A stretch of 64,000 nucleotides of DNA from Cryptomeria japonica (lineage: Eukaryota; Streptophyta; Pinopsida; Cupressales; Cupressaceae). Position 1 is the stretch's first letter. Each line of letters starts with the position of its first letter. Both the position numbers and the translations under genes were made by a program. The stretch spans positions 627,477,240-627,541,239 of the forward strand of contig NC_081415.1 of the NCBI RefSeq assembly GCF_030272615.1, in the 5' to 3' direction. The notes beneath the pieces were generated by a model that was not told the DNA's origin, ran no database searches, and saw only the letters and a program-made list of their open reading frames with translations. Shown here piece after piece: positions 35,680-48,072 of this stretch.

Positions 35680-38600
35680 TCAATTGCTAGGGGCCGTAAG
35701 GCCCATAGACTCTGAACACCATCTGAACTTCTCTGTGCTCACAGCCTTAGTTAAAGCATCTGCAACATTCATCAAAGTTTCCACCTTAACCAGCTTCACC
35801 CTACCATCTTCGACCATATCTCTAACAAAACGATACTGAACATCAATATGTTTGGTCCGGGCATGAAATGTCGGGTTCTTAGCTAGGCTAATTGCACTCT
35901 GACTGTCACAGTAAACTGTCACTGTACCTTATTTTATTCCAATATCCGAACACAGTCTCTTAAGCCAAATGGCCTCTTTACAAGCATGAGTAGCTGCCAT
36001 ATACTCTGCTTCAGTAGTGGATAAAGCAACCACAGCCTGTCGCTTACTCATCCAACTAATTGCACCACCAAACAAAGTAAACACATAAGCACTGGTGGAT
36101 CTTCTGCTATCAATATCACCTGCCCAATCTGAATCCACATAACCATGGATATCAAGGGAAGTCATGTCTCCAACTGAATTACCATGATAACACAAAGAAT
36201 ACTCTGAAGTACCCTTCAAATATCTGAAGACTCTTTTGACTGCATCCCAATGAACTCTACCAGGATTAGACATATATCTAGAAAGTACTCCCACAGCTTG
36301 GGCAATATCTGGTCTAGTACAGACCATAGCATACATCAAGCTTCCAACCGCACTTTGGTAAGGCACTCTGCTCATGTCTTCCATCTCTAATGGGGATGTA
36401 GGACAATCTGAAATAGATAGTTTCATTCCAACTGTAAAAGGAACACTCAATGGTCTACAATTCTGCATGTTGAACCTCTGTAACACTGAATTCACATACT
36501 TACTCTGGCCTAGCCATAGCTTTCTGTTCACCCTATCTCTTCTAATTTCCATCCCAAGAATGTGCTTTGCTGCACCAAGATCTTTCATTTCAAATTTAGC
36601 AGCGTGCTGAGACTTCAGTTCTGAAATCATACCTTTCCCTTTACCAATGAATAACATATCATCAACATATAATGCAATGAATAAGAAATGATCACCATCA
36701 GATTTATAATAAACACAGTGATCTGATTTAGAACGTTCAAATCCCAAACTCAACACATATGTATCAAATTTCTGGTACCACATCCTAGGACTTTGTTTGA
36801 GGCCATACAAAGATTTCTTCAATTTACAGACCAAATTTCTTTTGCCTTTCACCACATAGTGCTCTGGCTGTGTCATATAAATATCTTCCTCCAAATCACC
36901 ATGAAGGAAAGCAGTTTTCACATCCATTTGTTCAACCTCCAAATCATAAGCAGTAGCAATAGAAAGCAAAAATCTAATGGACGTCATTTTTGCAACAGGA
37001 GAAAATATCTCACCGTAATCAACACCCTCAACCTGAGAGTAGCCTTTTGCAACTAACCTTGCTTTATACTTCTCAATGCTTCCATCTGAACCAATCTTTT
37101 TCTTGAACACCCATTTACAACCAACAGGTTTTCGTCCTTCAGGCAATGGTACAAGATCCCATGTATCATTCTTTTTCAAAGCTGCCATTTCTTCCTCCAT
37201 AGCAATCTTCCAGGATTCTGCATCATTCATACCTAATGCCTCTTCTACAGATTTCGGTTCATCCACACTAGTATTCAAAGCAAAAATACATCTCCAATCA
37301 TCAGGTGAATACCTTTTAGGTGGTTGTCTATGTCTTGTAGACCTTCGAACAAGCTGAGTTGGAGGTTCTTCCTCCTCTTCTGAAGATTTAGAGCTAGACG
37401 AGCTCTCCTCAAATTCTTGCCTATCTAGGGGTCTCGATTCAACTCTTTCAGGTGTAGAAGGAAGTTGAATCACATCTTCTTTTTTAGTCTGTTCTGGCTG
37501 CAATGTAACAGAAGGAGACTTAATTTCTCTAAAAATAACACTTCTACTGTGAATTACCTTTTGTGCAACAGGGTCCCAAAGCTTGTATCCTTTCACACCA
37601 TAACTATACCCGATGAAGATACATTTCACAGCCTTGTTCTCCAACTTTGTTCGCTTCTCCTTTGGCACATGTGCATATGCCTCGCAACCGAAAACTCTAA
37701 GATGTCTCAATGAAGGCTTGTGACCTGACCATGCTTCCATAGGCGTTTTATCAACAAGAGCTGATGTAGGAGACCTGTTAATCAGGTAGCAAGCAGTGGC
37801 AACAGTTTCAGCCCAAAACTTTTGTTCGAGACCAGCACTACTCAACATACTCCTAGCCTTCTCCATCAGTGTCCTGTTCATTCTTTCTACAACTCCATTC
37901 TGCTGTGGAGAATACGGAGTTGTCTTCTGCCTGTTAATTCCACAGTCTTTACAGAATCTATCAGAATCATTAGAGCAAAACTCACCGCCATTATCAGTTC
38001 TCAAACATTTTATTTTCTTTCCAGTCTGCAACTCAACCATTGCTTTAAATTCTTTAAAACGACTAAAAACTTCAGATTTACTCTTTAGAAAATAAACCCA
38101 TGTCCTTCTACTAAAATCATCAATAAATGAAACATAATATGTGGATTTTCCAATCGAAGAGACATCTACTGGACCAAACACATCAGAATGGATAAGATCC
38201 AAAACACCACAAGTTTTATGAGAACTCGAGTAAAACTGAACGCGGTTTTGTTTTCCATAAATGCAATGCTCACAGAAATCAAAGTCAAGGTTACAGTCAT
38301 TCAAACCTTCAACAAGGTTTTTATTTTTCAAGGTCCTTAGACCCTTTTCTCCAATGTGGCCAAGTCTCTGGTGCCATAACATAGTCTTCTCTGCAGGTAA
38401 CTTTGCTTCAGACGAAAGAGCACCCTTAGGTACCCAAAAACCATTTCCATCTGCTGAAGGTGAAACCTTCAAATCTTCCAGTGAAGTATCCACAGATTTA
38501 CTTTTTACAGAAGTGCTATTACACTCAACAGTGTATGCTTCAAGCTTATACAAAGTGCCAAACCTGACACCTCTAGCAACTACCATAGCACCCTTAATCA

Positions 38601-39723
38601 TCTTACATCCTGCTTCAGAAAAGACTACCTGCACACCCACATCTATCAGTTTGCTCACAGATAACAAGTTTCGTTTTAATCCAGGGATATGCAACACACC
38701 ATTAATCCTTTTTATTCTACCATCAGAAAACCTGATTCTAACTTTACCTCGACCAACAATGTCTAGATGTGAATCATCACCCAAGTACACCTTACCTCCA
38801 TTAAATCCTTCATATTCAGAAAACCAATCTCTATTGGAAGTCATATGAAAAGATGCACCTGAGTCAATTAGCCAGGCATCATTACCTGCATGAGTCGCCA
38901 AAGCCGCAATAAAGGCATCGCCATCTTCCTTGTCGGACTCAGAATCAGAATCGAACTTTTTCTTTTTCTTCTTCTTTTCTTCTTTACAGTCCTTACGGAT
39001 GTGACCCGGTTTACCGCAATTCCAGCAAATGACTTTGGACTTTCCAGGAGATTTCGATCTCCCTTTGGATTTGGACTTGCCACGCTTCTCATTCTTCTTG
39101 CCTTTCTCCTTAGGTCTTCCACGAACAGTTAGGGCTTCCTTTGAACTGATGGATACCTTCCTTCGCATCTCTTCACCGAGTAGGGCACCCACCACATCTT
39201 CAGATTTCAAAACAACAGAAGTACTACCGATAGCCATAACAAGAGAATCCCACGAATCAGGCAAAGAGCAAAGCAAGATCTGACATTTTTCCTCCTCGTC
39301 CATCTTAACACCGACGGATACTAATTGAGCCACAATCATATTGAATGCTTCTAGGTGGTATGCAATTCGTCCACCCTCTTCCATCTTCAAGGAATACAAT
39401 TTCTTTCTTAAGAAAATTTGATTTAATAAAGATTTCACTTGATACATCTCACCAAGCTTAGTCCATAGCTTCTTTGCAGAGTTTTCTTCATGGACATTGA
39501 TTAGAACAGAGTCTGCCAGGCACAATCTGATTAGACCCTTGGCTTTTCGGTCCATAACATCATATTGAGCTGCCGCAGTAGGATCTGAGGGCCTTTGGAC
39601 ATTCGCATCAACAGCATCCCAAAGATCTCGATCTATTAGCAGATCTTCCATCTTCAGCTTCCACATCTCAAAATTACTTCCATTAAATTTCTCCACCTCT
39701 ATTCTCCCTGACGAACTCGCCAT
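35680..39723 (-). pseudogene. Copia gag-pol polyprotein with one nonsense codon (element F)
   Basis: One frame of 1,347 codons plus stop is interrupted only by TAA at 35929-35931, after codon 1264. The context fits Gln (CAA) to stop. Domains: gag (residues 1-200), zinc knuckle CWNCGKPGHIRKDC (233-246), protease with D-S-G-A (287-290), integrase with H451/H456/C484/C487 and catalytic D513, D577 and E613, RT with YVDD (1019-1022), and RNase H to the end. The piece after the stop (35922-35680) holds the last RNase H motifs (CDSQSAI, ADALTKA). Start is the ATG after the PBS, giving MASSSGRIEVEKFNG. Apart from the stop all key residues are present, so this is the least decayed gene in the window. 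The protein would cut, copy and insert the element. Confidence 0.95.
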
Positions 39724-39832
39724 CTGAATATTCCTGCAACAAGATCAAAAAGTGTCTTCTGCACAAGCTCCCACTCAAAACTGGATTAGTTCAAAAAACT
39801 CAACTGCCCACAATTGAAACCAAAGGTGATCA

Positions 39833-39845
39833 GGCTCTGATACCA
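39833..39845 (-). other. Primer-binding site (element F)
   Basis: The minus strand reads TGGTATCAGAGCC two bases after the LTR, matching the initiator methionine tRNA. Confidence 0.9.
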
Positions 39846-39847
39846 CT

Positions 39848-40731
39848 TGTAAGGAAGTTAAGTAGCGGAAACAACTTCCTACACTAACCTTGAGAGGAGG
39901 GTAATGCAAAACTTTTTCAGATCGTTACAACAGTTACAGAAAGTAGAAATAGATATAATAACATTCATACCACAACACAATGATTTACGTGGGGAAAACC
40001 CTTTCGGGAGAAAAACCCCACCCTCCAAAAGCAGCTCAATATTTTATTCAGCAATCAAAACACATTACAAAATACTTGCAGAGCAAGCTCTTCGCAGGAG
40101 TACCATTAACCAGAGATTCAGAGGCAACTCAATAGCCATAAGACTCTTACACACAACCTCTATCTCACACACCTCATAAATAGGAGATACAATACAAGAA
40201 ACCGTCAAACGGTATTACAAAACCATGGGCTAAAACCACCCAATAAGGTGTAGCCGACCTTATCTCCCTTCTATGACATGTTAAAGCACACATCAACACG
40301 TGTCGCTCCCTTTTACAGCTCATTTATGTATTCGATACAAATTATTTTTCCTATTTCAGGAGTACAAACTTTCGGAGGCCATAACTTGAGAACCGGGTGT
40401 CCGATTGACAAACCGTTTGAAGCGCCGGAAAGCTCGCGAAGTGCTCTATCACCTCGTAACCCGCTTCGCCGGTTACGGCAACTTTTCAGGGCGTTTCGGA
40501 GCCTCTAAAGTCCCCAAAATTAAGTTTAAACATTTTATTGCACCCCTCCAAGACGAAAACATTAATATCTTCAAAACTAGCTGTGACCTTGCGACGCAAC
40601 TTTACCGAAATGCTTATCTAACCAACCAGAAGCTTCAGGGAGAGTTTCGCACCATTTCGTGCTCAAATGAAAACTTACTATAAATAGTAATCTCGCATAA
40701 ATGCAAGGTTGAGACACCATTTTTCCCAACA
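39848..40731 (-). repeat. 5' LTR of element F
   Basis: Right copy, 884 bp, next to the PBS. Confidence 0.95.
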
Positions 40732-40736
40732 CCCGT

Positions 40737-41040
40737 AATATTCGCCTGGAATCACTCGGACGTGGGTATTAAATCACCTCCGCTATTCGCCAGCAATAGT
40801 AAAATGACCACGTACCCAAGACCTAATTCGCCAATGGTAAGTTAAATGTTCATCGCACGCGTCAACCAAATTCGCCAATATCAATTAAAACATTATAAGC
40901 ATTTGAGGACCCATTTCACCCCGCTTAAATTAAATGTTCATTGCACGCTCGTGCAATTCGCCAAAAATGCAATTAAATTAAATGTTTATTGGCAATTGTG
41001 ACGCCCGATCCCCGCACAATTCGCCAAAAATGCAATCATG
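40737..41040 (+). repeat. hAT 5' subterminal motif array, ATTCGCCAA
   Basis: ATTCGCC occurs at about 40740, 40785, 40826, 40870, 40956 and 41019, and the inverted form lies left of F at 34607-34621. A larger unit of about 70 bp (TAAATGTTCATYGCACGC then ATTCGCCAA) repeats about three times. hAT transposases bind short subterminal repeats, so these are candidate binding sites; that role is inference. Confidence 0.6.
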
Positions 41041-41046
41041 AATTGC

Positions 41047-41060
41047 TATAAATACATTAT
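41047..41060 (+). promoter_or_regulatory. Candidate promoter TATA box of the hAT transposase
   Basis: CTATAAATAC lies about 290 bp upstream of the transposase ATG. A possible short leader intron (41264-41318, GTGAGT...TAG, only 55 bp) follows. Confidence 0.45.
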
Positions 41061-41337
41061 TTCTTACACTCTTTCTTACAATTTGTTCATGTCTGATTAG
41101 TAAATTGGGAGCTCTCAAAGTCTCGAGTCTCGATTCGCATTCCGCAAATTGAGTTGGAAAGTTGAAGTTCATTATAGGGTGAAGGGCCAGAGTTACAATC
41201 CTGCAACACAAGCCCGGGCATTCATTCCTGATTCCCGATTCAGTGAATTGAGAAGGCATAAAGGTGAGTAATCATTTCTTCATACTTGATAGTATTAGTT
41301 TTAACTTTTAATTCGTAGTGAGAGGTCAAGACTCAAG

Positions 41338-43553
41338 ATGTCACAGTCAAACATGGGTGAGACTCCTCAGGGTGGTGAAGGGATTGGGATGTCAGACAAG
41401 GGTAAGACTCCTCAGGGCGGTGAAACTTAAGGGATTGGGAGGCCATCAAAACGCCCAAAACTTAAACTTAAATATAGTACCATAAAGTTTTTTGTAAGAA
41501 TTGGCAAAGTTTCTAGTCCATCAACCTCTGCAATTGCAGAACCCATTCACAGTAGCTTACCACCACCACAAGGTGGGATTGTCATTGAGTTAAATGCATC
41601 AAATGAGGATGACAATGCCGACAGGGTAGAAGATATTCTAAGGGATACACACAATGAGATAATTCACTTGGATGCAAATGCTAGTGCTGAAGATGATGTT
41701 GGTAGGAAGAAAAGAAAAAGGAAAGTAAAACTGGGGCGAGAGTGGGAGATGACAAGGAGTTTTAAGATTGATTGGGTAGCAAAGTTCCCATTCATTGAAC
41801 CGGTCCCAAACAATGATGAACAACCAACAGAATGCAGGGGTAAGATTTGTAGCTAGAAAACTAAAAGAGAGAAGAAGATGCAGCTAAAGCTTGACACCAT
41901 AGAAAAGCATATTGGTAAGGTTTATGAAAAACAGATCATAGACGAAAAGGAAACACGAGTAGTAAGATGGAAATCAGAGGAAGAATGTCTTCATGTTAAG
42001 TATGCCGCGAAATATGAAGAGCATAACCACAAAACGACACTGATTGGTAATAGTGGATTTAGAAATACAATCAAGGTTGGGTTTGAACATGCAGCGAAAG
42101 ATACAAACCTAGCAAAGACTGTTCAGATGAGTGTTGTTTTTCATATTATGTCGAGAGGGCGTCCTATGAAAGATTTCCTAGAATTTAGTAATTTATTATC
42201 TTTTTTGAATGTTCATCGCTATCCTATGTCACATTGGTCAATAAATGCTCGATGGGAAATGGCAAACTTTCTCACTGAGGTAGAAAAGCAAAATTTACAA
42301 GAGAGTGTAAAAGAGTCAAATTTCATTTCATTATCCATAGATGAAGTTACTACGGTAGATAACACTGCTTGGGTTTGTATGCATGTGTATATCGTAAAAG
42401 AACATGTCTGTCGAGATCATCTACTATATGTTCATAAAATGAGGGGCAATTCAACAACAGAAAATTTATATTTGTAAGTTAAGAAAGCTTTGAATGAAAT
42501 TTCTAGTATGGATGACTTGACAATTGCCAAGAAGTTGGTGTGTCTTGGAGCTGCAGTAATGCAAGGTCAAAGGATTGGTCTTTGTGCAAGATTACAAACT
42601 AGTATTACACCATACATGGTTGGCATTCACTGCATGGCCCATTGAATGAATTTAGCATATAGAATTGTAAGCAATTTCCCTACAGTGTCAAAAGTTGAAG
42701 ATCTAGACCATGAGCTCCACTCATACATCTGCCGAAGTCCTAAACATTTTGCAGAATTTTAGATTTTTGTTGAGGGAGTAACAGGAGGAAACAAGCTTCT
42801 TAGTGATGTTGAGACCAGATGGATCTCCTTGCATGGACCAATGGAATGAGTTCTAACAGAATATCAATCCTTGATCGGACTAATGTATGAGCAACGCCTC
42901 ACAGTAGACAAAGCTCCTGACCTCTTACATAACTTAAGTGATATAGAGACTCTGTTAACTTTAGCTAGTCTTCTCCCCATGTTGGATTCAAAGAACAAAC
43001 TTGTTAAGAAAGCCCAAGACAAAACTATGTATATCAATGAGTATAGCACTCTACGTAAAATGGCATGCTTGAGCCTGGATGGTCTATATTCAGATCTAAC
43101 AGGGCGAACCCCAAACTCTTTTAGGTGGCAAGTAATTACAGATTTGAATCATGCTGAAAATATTTTACATTTCAATACAAAAAATGAGTTATGTGTCTTT
43201 GTAAAAGGATTTCAAATACCAATGCACCAATCTAAGATGGGCAAGTGAGGCAGAGCACTACCAATTAAAAAGGAAGATTTTGACAGGATTGTTAAATCTG
43301 TTAGTGATAATTTGAAGTCTATTGCATATGAACTTTCAATTGAGATTCATGAAAGATTCCCTCGAGAAGAAATACTTGAAGCCATGGGTTGTGTGTATCC
43401 TCAATTTTGGCATTCAATTGGGTATAATCCAAATGACGCAAAGATGTTTCATAAAAAACTAGAGGAATTGATATTGACATTTTCAAAAGATGCATATTGC
43501 AATGGAGAGCTAATAGAAGGAATTTTAAATTCAAATCATCTTAGAAAACAATG
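41338..43553 (+). pseudogene. hAT transposase, N-terminal and central part
   Basis: From ATG 41338 one reading frame, without frameshifts, runs to the B insertion at 43553. Known hAT features: KYSTIKFFVRIGK and a KKRKRKVK basic stretch, YEEHNHKTTLIGNSG, NFISLSIDEVTTVDNTAWVC (first catalytic Asp), LVCLGAAVMQGQR, MVGIHCMAH and ETRWISLHGPME. It resembles the zinc-finger/DUF4371-type hAT group. In relatives the second catalytic Asp lies in a G-A-D-G-A motif; here the sequence reads L-G-A-A-V, so Asp-Gly appears deleted. Stops occur at 41428, 41853, about 42475, 42643, 42760, 42850 and 43246; most fit single C:G to T:A changes. The gene resumes at 62096. Confidence 0.85.
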
Positions 43554-44964
43554 TGAGCTCTGCAAAAAGGACAAGGTTAGGATAAACAAACACCTGAACA
43601 AGAAACAACAAGAGTCAATTGTTAGATGTTAGAAAATCATAAGTTAAAAACTATCCTAAGCAAGCATATCAAGAAAGACACTACTAAACAAAAAAAAAGC
43701 TTAAGGAATCTACAAAAAAAAACTAAGCTCCTCCAAATGCTCTCTACCATGCTGGTAGCTTCTCCTTCCTTGTTCCTCTCCTCTCCAAGTTCCAAAATAG
43801 TGTAACTCTCAGTAGCTTTTTGCACTATGGATGCTTATAGAGATTCAAGATTAAAGTATTTGCTCTAAATATGAATGAAAAGCTAATACTAGATGCTATA
43901 AATACTAAGATGATTTGTTTTAAACCAAAATGACAATTATATGAGTTATTATGCTAAAATGCTCTCTAAAATTCACTATAGATTAAATGCATACAAGTTT
44001 TCAAGATCTGGATTATGAAGAAATGGGCTCTATTTATAGGTAAAATGGAGCAATGGATGGTTGAGATTGAGTAATCTCAACAAGGGTCAGGATTGAATGA
44101 AATTCAATCCATGTGAGGGCTTTCAACCCAATCCCAGGATGACAAGTGTCAATGTGAGATAGGTTGAGAGGAGAGAGAATAAGTATTAAATGCTTGACAT
44201 GACCTGAGAGTTAACTTGGGGGTTAGGGTCAAAGTTGGGTTGAGTGAATAAATTCTTTATTCAAAGAATAAAGTTTTTATCTAATGGATAAACTCTTGTG
44301 CAAAGGCAAAAGGGATAACCATGGTCAAAGCAATAAATGCTTGAGGAGACACATGAGTGCAATTTGAAATAACCATAAATGGTTATGTAAGAGCCATTAA
44401 TGGTCATGTAAGAGCCATTAGTGGTTTTAGAAGACTTTGGAGGTTAAATTGTTGAACACACAAAGCATTAAATGTTTTTCAAAGACTTTGAAGTCTTTGA
44501 GAAGTGACTCCAAGTTGCTTAGGAATGTGACAATAATTAAGGGATGGATTAGGCTAATTAGGAAGGGTTTAAAAGAATTTAGAAGGGGGTTTAGGAATGC
44601 AAATGGATTTGGTGGGTGAGGGAAAATAGGATTTTTATTTAAAATAAATTAATTTATATTAATAAATGTGTGCAAGTTGCATTTGTAGGAAAATGCAAGT
44701 GGGGGGGATAAATGTTTTATTTAATTTATTTAAAAGAGGAATGGGGGATTAAATGAAATAAATATGATTTATTCATTTAATTGATTGTGAATTTTGGTAT
44801 AATGAATTAATTAAAATAAATTGAATAATTTATTTAATTAATAGTAGAATGTTTGAAGATGAATTAATTAAATATAAATTTAATTAACTAATGGCTAGTG
44901 GATTTTTAATCAAATAAATAGGAAATATTCATTTAATTAAATTGGACAGATATATGTGACCTCA
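43554..44964 (-). repeat. 3' LTR of element B
   Basis: 1,411 bp with TG...CA ends; TATA box on the minus strand at 44031-44038. On the minus strand it starts TGAGGTCACATA after the PPT. Confidence 0.9.
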
Positions 44965-44980
44965 TTTGCCCCTCTTTGAG
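44965..44980 (-). other. Polypurine tract (element B)
   Basis: The minus strand reads CTCAAAGAGGGGCAAA, the same core as in element A. Confidence 0.85.
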
Positions 44981-45564
44981 ACGATGCGGTTTATCGCATT
45001 GTTTCAAAGAAAGAAAAATAGGTGTGACGAAATGCCCCATAAAATGTAAATTTAATGGGTGGTATGCCCCCTCGAGAGATGGACCGAAAATTTTTGAAAA
45101 AATCGGATGATCTCTCGAAAAAGAATGAAAATTGGCAGGGTGAGAGAAGAGAAGAAGTTAGCAATGTGGGTGAAAAATAGAAGAAATCGGAGGTAAAATG
45201 GAGAAATGGGAGGCTCAGGAAGTTCACGGGGACCATGGCGGTGAGCGAGGGAAAGTTACGGTGACGGCGAAGGGTTTATATGGGGAGAAAGGGGTGAAAA
45301 CAGGATCATTTGTTACCGCGACCAGTGTGAAATCAAAGCTTTGATAGTGACGTTTTAGAGGAGCGAGCAGCAATCAGGATGTCGGTACCCATTGCAGAGC
45401 ACCGCTTCGAGTGAGTCTGTCGATTCCATCAACCAGACGACTACGGACCAGCAGTACACAAATTTGAAATTTTGAATTTTACACATTTTTGTCATGTTTT
45501 TTGCTGAGTCCAAGTTGAGTCAGGACAATAGCGTTGAAACTATGTTTTCGTGCTTTTGTCCAAT
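44981..45564 (-). other. Spacer between PPT and motif array (element B)
   Basis: No coding signal. It includes a moderately GC-rich stretch near 45220-45460. Confidence 0.4.
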
Positions 45565-45815
45565 TAACTAACGCTTTTGTGCCGCAATGGCGCTATTGTG
45601 TTGTTGTTTGAGCGCTATTGTGTGTGTGTTTAAGCCCTATTGTTTGTTTAGCGCTATTGAGGGGTCAATTGAGTGCTTTTGTCTTTAAGTAGCGCTATTG
45701 CATAGGTCTTGTAGCGCTTTTGTAGGGTTGATTAAGCACTTTTGTTAGGGGTTTAGCGCTATTATGAGGGTTTTAGCGCTATTGTTTAGGAAGTAGCGCT
45801 TTTGTTGAGGAAAAA
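45565..45815 (+). repeat. TAGCGCTATTG motif array, 3' side of element B
   Basis: About 12 copies of TAGCGCTATTG or TAGCGCTTTTG (with a few decayed forms such as AAGCACTTTTG) occur every 18-24 bp. The core TAGCGCTA is a palindrome and the TTG tail gives direction. The array lies upstream of the antisense PMD ORF, as in element A. Confidence 0.85.
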
Positions 45816-46048
45816 ATAGATGCCCCAGTGTGTGTGAACAAAAATCTCTCGATGCCAATGATGGATGGATAGGGATGTGAAGTGAGAGTTGTTTTGAAGA
45901 GACTTAGGTCATTAGGATAAATGTCTGTTGAAGTCTAGGTGTGTCATGATTGCTTACCTGTTGAGACCCGAAGATACTTGATCAAAGCATCTGTTGATAG
46001 TCTAGGTTTAAACTTAAGAAAGTTTGAAAATGAAACAACTGATGATGA

Positions 46049-48072
46049 TTGATTGATGCCCATGTGCAGGAGGATCTACGTGTGTTACAGTTACGTGAGA
46101 GACATCCAGCAACACAGGGGTTACGAGATCGGCTGACAGAGGCTGAGATTGATTGCATTGCAGCGACTAGGTTGTATGATGTGATGCATATGCCCGTGAT
46201 TCGGATGAATCATGGTTTGATTACAGCCTTGGCAAAGCGCTGGCACAATGAGACGTGCACGTTTCACCTAGCATAGGGGGAGATGACAGTGACATTGGAG
46301 GATGTGTGGCGTATCCTTCATATTCCCATTCGGGGTGAGCTAGTCACATATGACAGATCATGGGGGACTCTAGTAGTGCAGCAATTTTTTAGGAGGACGT
46401 GTACATTGATGACGGCTCCATAGCTTGGGAGGAGATCACAGCATTGTACGAGCTATTGCCTGCAGTTTTATCTGGGATCGTGAAGGGGCTACTGTGTCCT
46501 GATAGGCGCTCGCATGGTCTGGTCGTTGGATGGGGATAGGTTATAGAGCAGATGATGACAGAGGGGACCCAATTTGCCTGGGGACCGTGTGTGTTAGTGC
46601 ACATGTATCAAGAGCTGCATGAGGTAGCGTACCATGGGAGAGGCTCGTTGGTAGTGGGAGTGACATTGCTGCACATTTGAGCGTGGGAGCACTTACCGGT
46701 GACTCGACCAGTGAGTCTGAGATTCAAGGCAGTTGATCAACCCTATATGTTCATGTACAGTGGCATGATGAGTCAGCCCCACCTGGGGAAGTTAGAGTGG
46801 TGGCGGCGGGTGCTAGATGATCTTGATGCAGTGATCTGGAGACCTTATCTGGAGTGTGAGCCTTGGGAGGATGATGTGGAGGCCTTGTCGTATGTATTCA
46901 TGACCTGATTCTTCATTAGGCGGACATCCTACAATGTAGAGAGACAGGTGCCACGTAGGGTTATGAGGCAGTTTGGACGACAGTAGGGATTACCGAGGGG
47001 ATCAGGATAGTACGTTAGAGTGGTTCGAGAGAGATATGCAAGGGGGCTAGTACTTCCATATGATCAAGCATTGGTGGAGTTCCGGATGCTTCAGGCAAGG
47101 CCATGGGATATACGGCCAAGGGTGGTGGATGTTGGGGTGTCATATGAGTATACACAATATATGGCAGCTCATTTGATTCTACGGATATCAAATCCAGTAG
47201 AGCCTATTCCTGATTTTGAGGAGGAGAGGGGATGGAGACGGAGGAGGGGAGGAGGTCGAGGGTCAATGATAGGTGGATGAGGGAGAGGGGATGGTGGTGA
47301 CAAAGGAGGAGGAGGAGGAGGAGATGGAGGAGATGGTGGAGGAGGTGGAGGTGGCTTAGGTGGTCGGGTCCAACGGAGAGGGAGAGGCAGATTGCCACTG
47401 CAGATATCACAGGGACCGTTGGTGCCAGGCGGAGTCAGATTAGGTGGTCGAGGTATGAAGAGGGAGATATCGATGGATAAAGGGGAGGGAGCCACTAGAG
47501 AGGCACCTATGGAGACAGGGGAGGGAGCGACAGGGGGTGGTGATCCTCGGGAGCATATGCTAGCACATTTGCATACTTGACTGACAACAGCCGAGACACG
47601 GGTAGAGGATCTGGAGGCAGAGGTTGCAGTGAGAGATGTGTAGCTATTTGTACGAGAGTCAGAGCGGACTGTAGAGAGAGATCAGGCCATTGATAGGGTG
47701 GTCCAGTTGCAGGAGAGAGTGAGGGTTTTGGAGGGAGTATAGGGACAGGGGTCGTCTGTGGAGGCATTGGCGAGGGAGGTACGGAGAGCAGGTGGAGAGG
47801 TTGATTATTGGTGGGGTCTATATGAGTAGGTGGTGCTAGCTAGTCAGCGAGCACTGAGCTATTCACAGATGCGACAAGCCAGATCAGAGCGATCTCAGAG
47901 GATGCAGAGCAGTGGGGGTGTGATGGGTCCTTTATGGAGAGATAGGTCAAGGGGTGCCGGAGTTAGTGGGGGTTTGATGGGGCCTCCACGGAGAGATAGA
48001 TCGAGTGGTACGAAGACTAGTGGTGGAGCAAGTGGTGATGGTGGTGTAGCATCTGGTCAGAGTGGCATATGA
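46049..48072 (+). pseudogene. Antisense plant-mobile-domain (PMD) ORF (element B)
   Basis: It reads on the plus strand, opposite to gag-pol of B. In order: RERHPATQGLRDRLTEAEID, ALAKRWHNETCTFHL, GEMTVTLEDVWRILHIPIRG, ELLPAVLSGIVKGLLCPDRR, EGTQFAWGPCVLVHMY, HLGKLEWWRRVLDDLDAVIW and MAAHLILRISNPVEPIPDFE. A Gly/Arg-rich tail (about 47220-47400) and a charged, probably coiled-coil region (about 47580-47830) with YWWGLYE follow. The first two-thirds is a PMD, a domain of MAIN/MAIL proteins and of several transposons. Element A encodes the same arrangement. In-frame stops (TAG, TGA) and at least one frame change are present, so the copy is dead. No function in the element is established. Confidence 0.75.

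Larger units (their letters stand above)
34740..40731 (-). mobile_element. Element F: young full-length Copia retrotransposon
   Basis: Two LTRs of exactly 884 bp (34740-35623 and 39848-40731) are flanked by the perfect duplication CCCGT (34735-34739 and 40732-40736). PBS, polypurine tract and a nearly complete gag-pol frame are all present on the minus strand. I count 7 differences between LTRs (about 99.2% identity). The gag and domain order (gag, protease, integrase, RT, RNase H) are Copia; the gag and RT resemble the Tnt1/Tork group. It inserted in the 5' subterminal part of the hAT element. Confidence 0.95.

Noticed and set aside
36374-39283. Plus-strand ORFs up to 195 codons inside element F
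   Set aside because: They are shadows of the minus-strand gag-pol frame.
41264-41318. 55-bp leader intron in the hAT gene
   Set aside because: GTGAGT...TAG borders are present, but the length is below that of usual plant introns. Kept only as a remark, not as a feature.
45565-45815. Possible CRISPR-like array
   Set aside because: The repeats are 8-11 bp, spacers are short and variable, and the DNA is plant retrotransposon. No cas genes are present.
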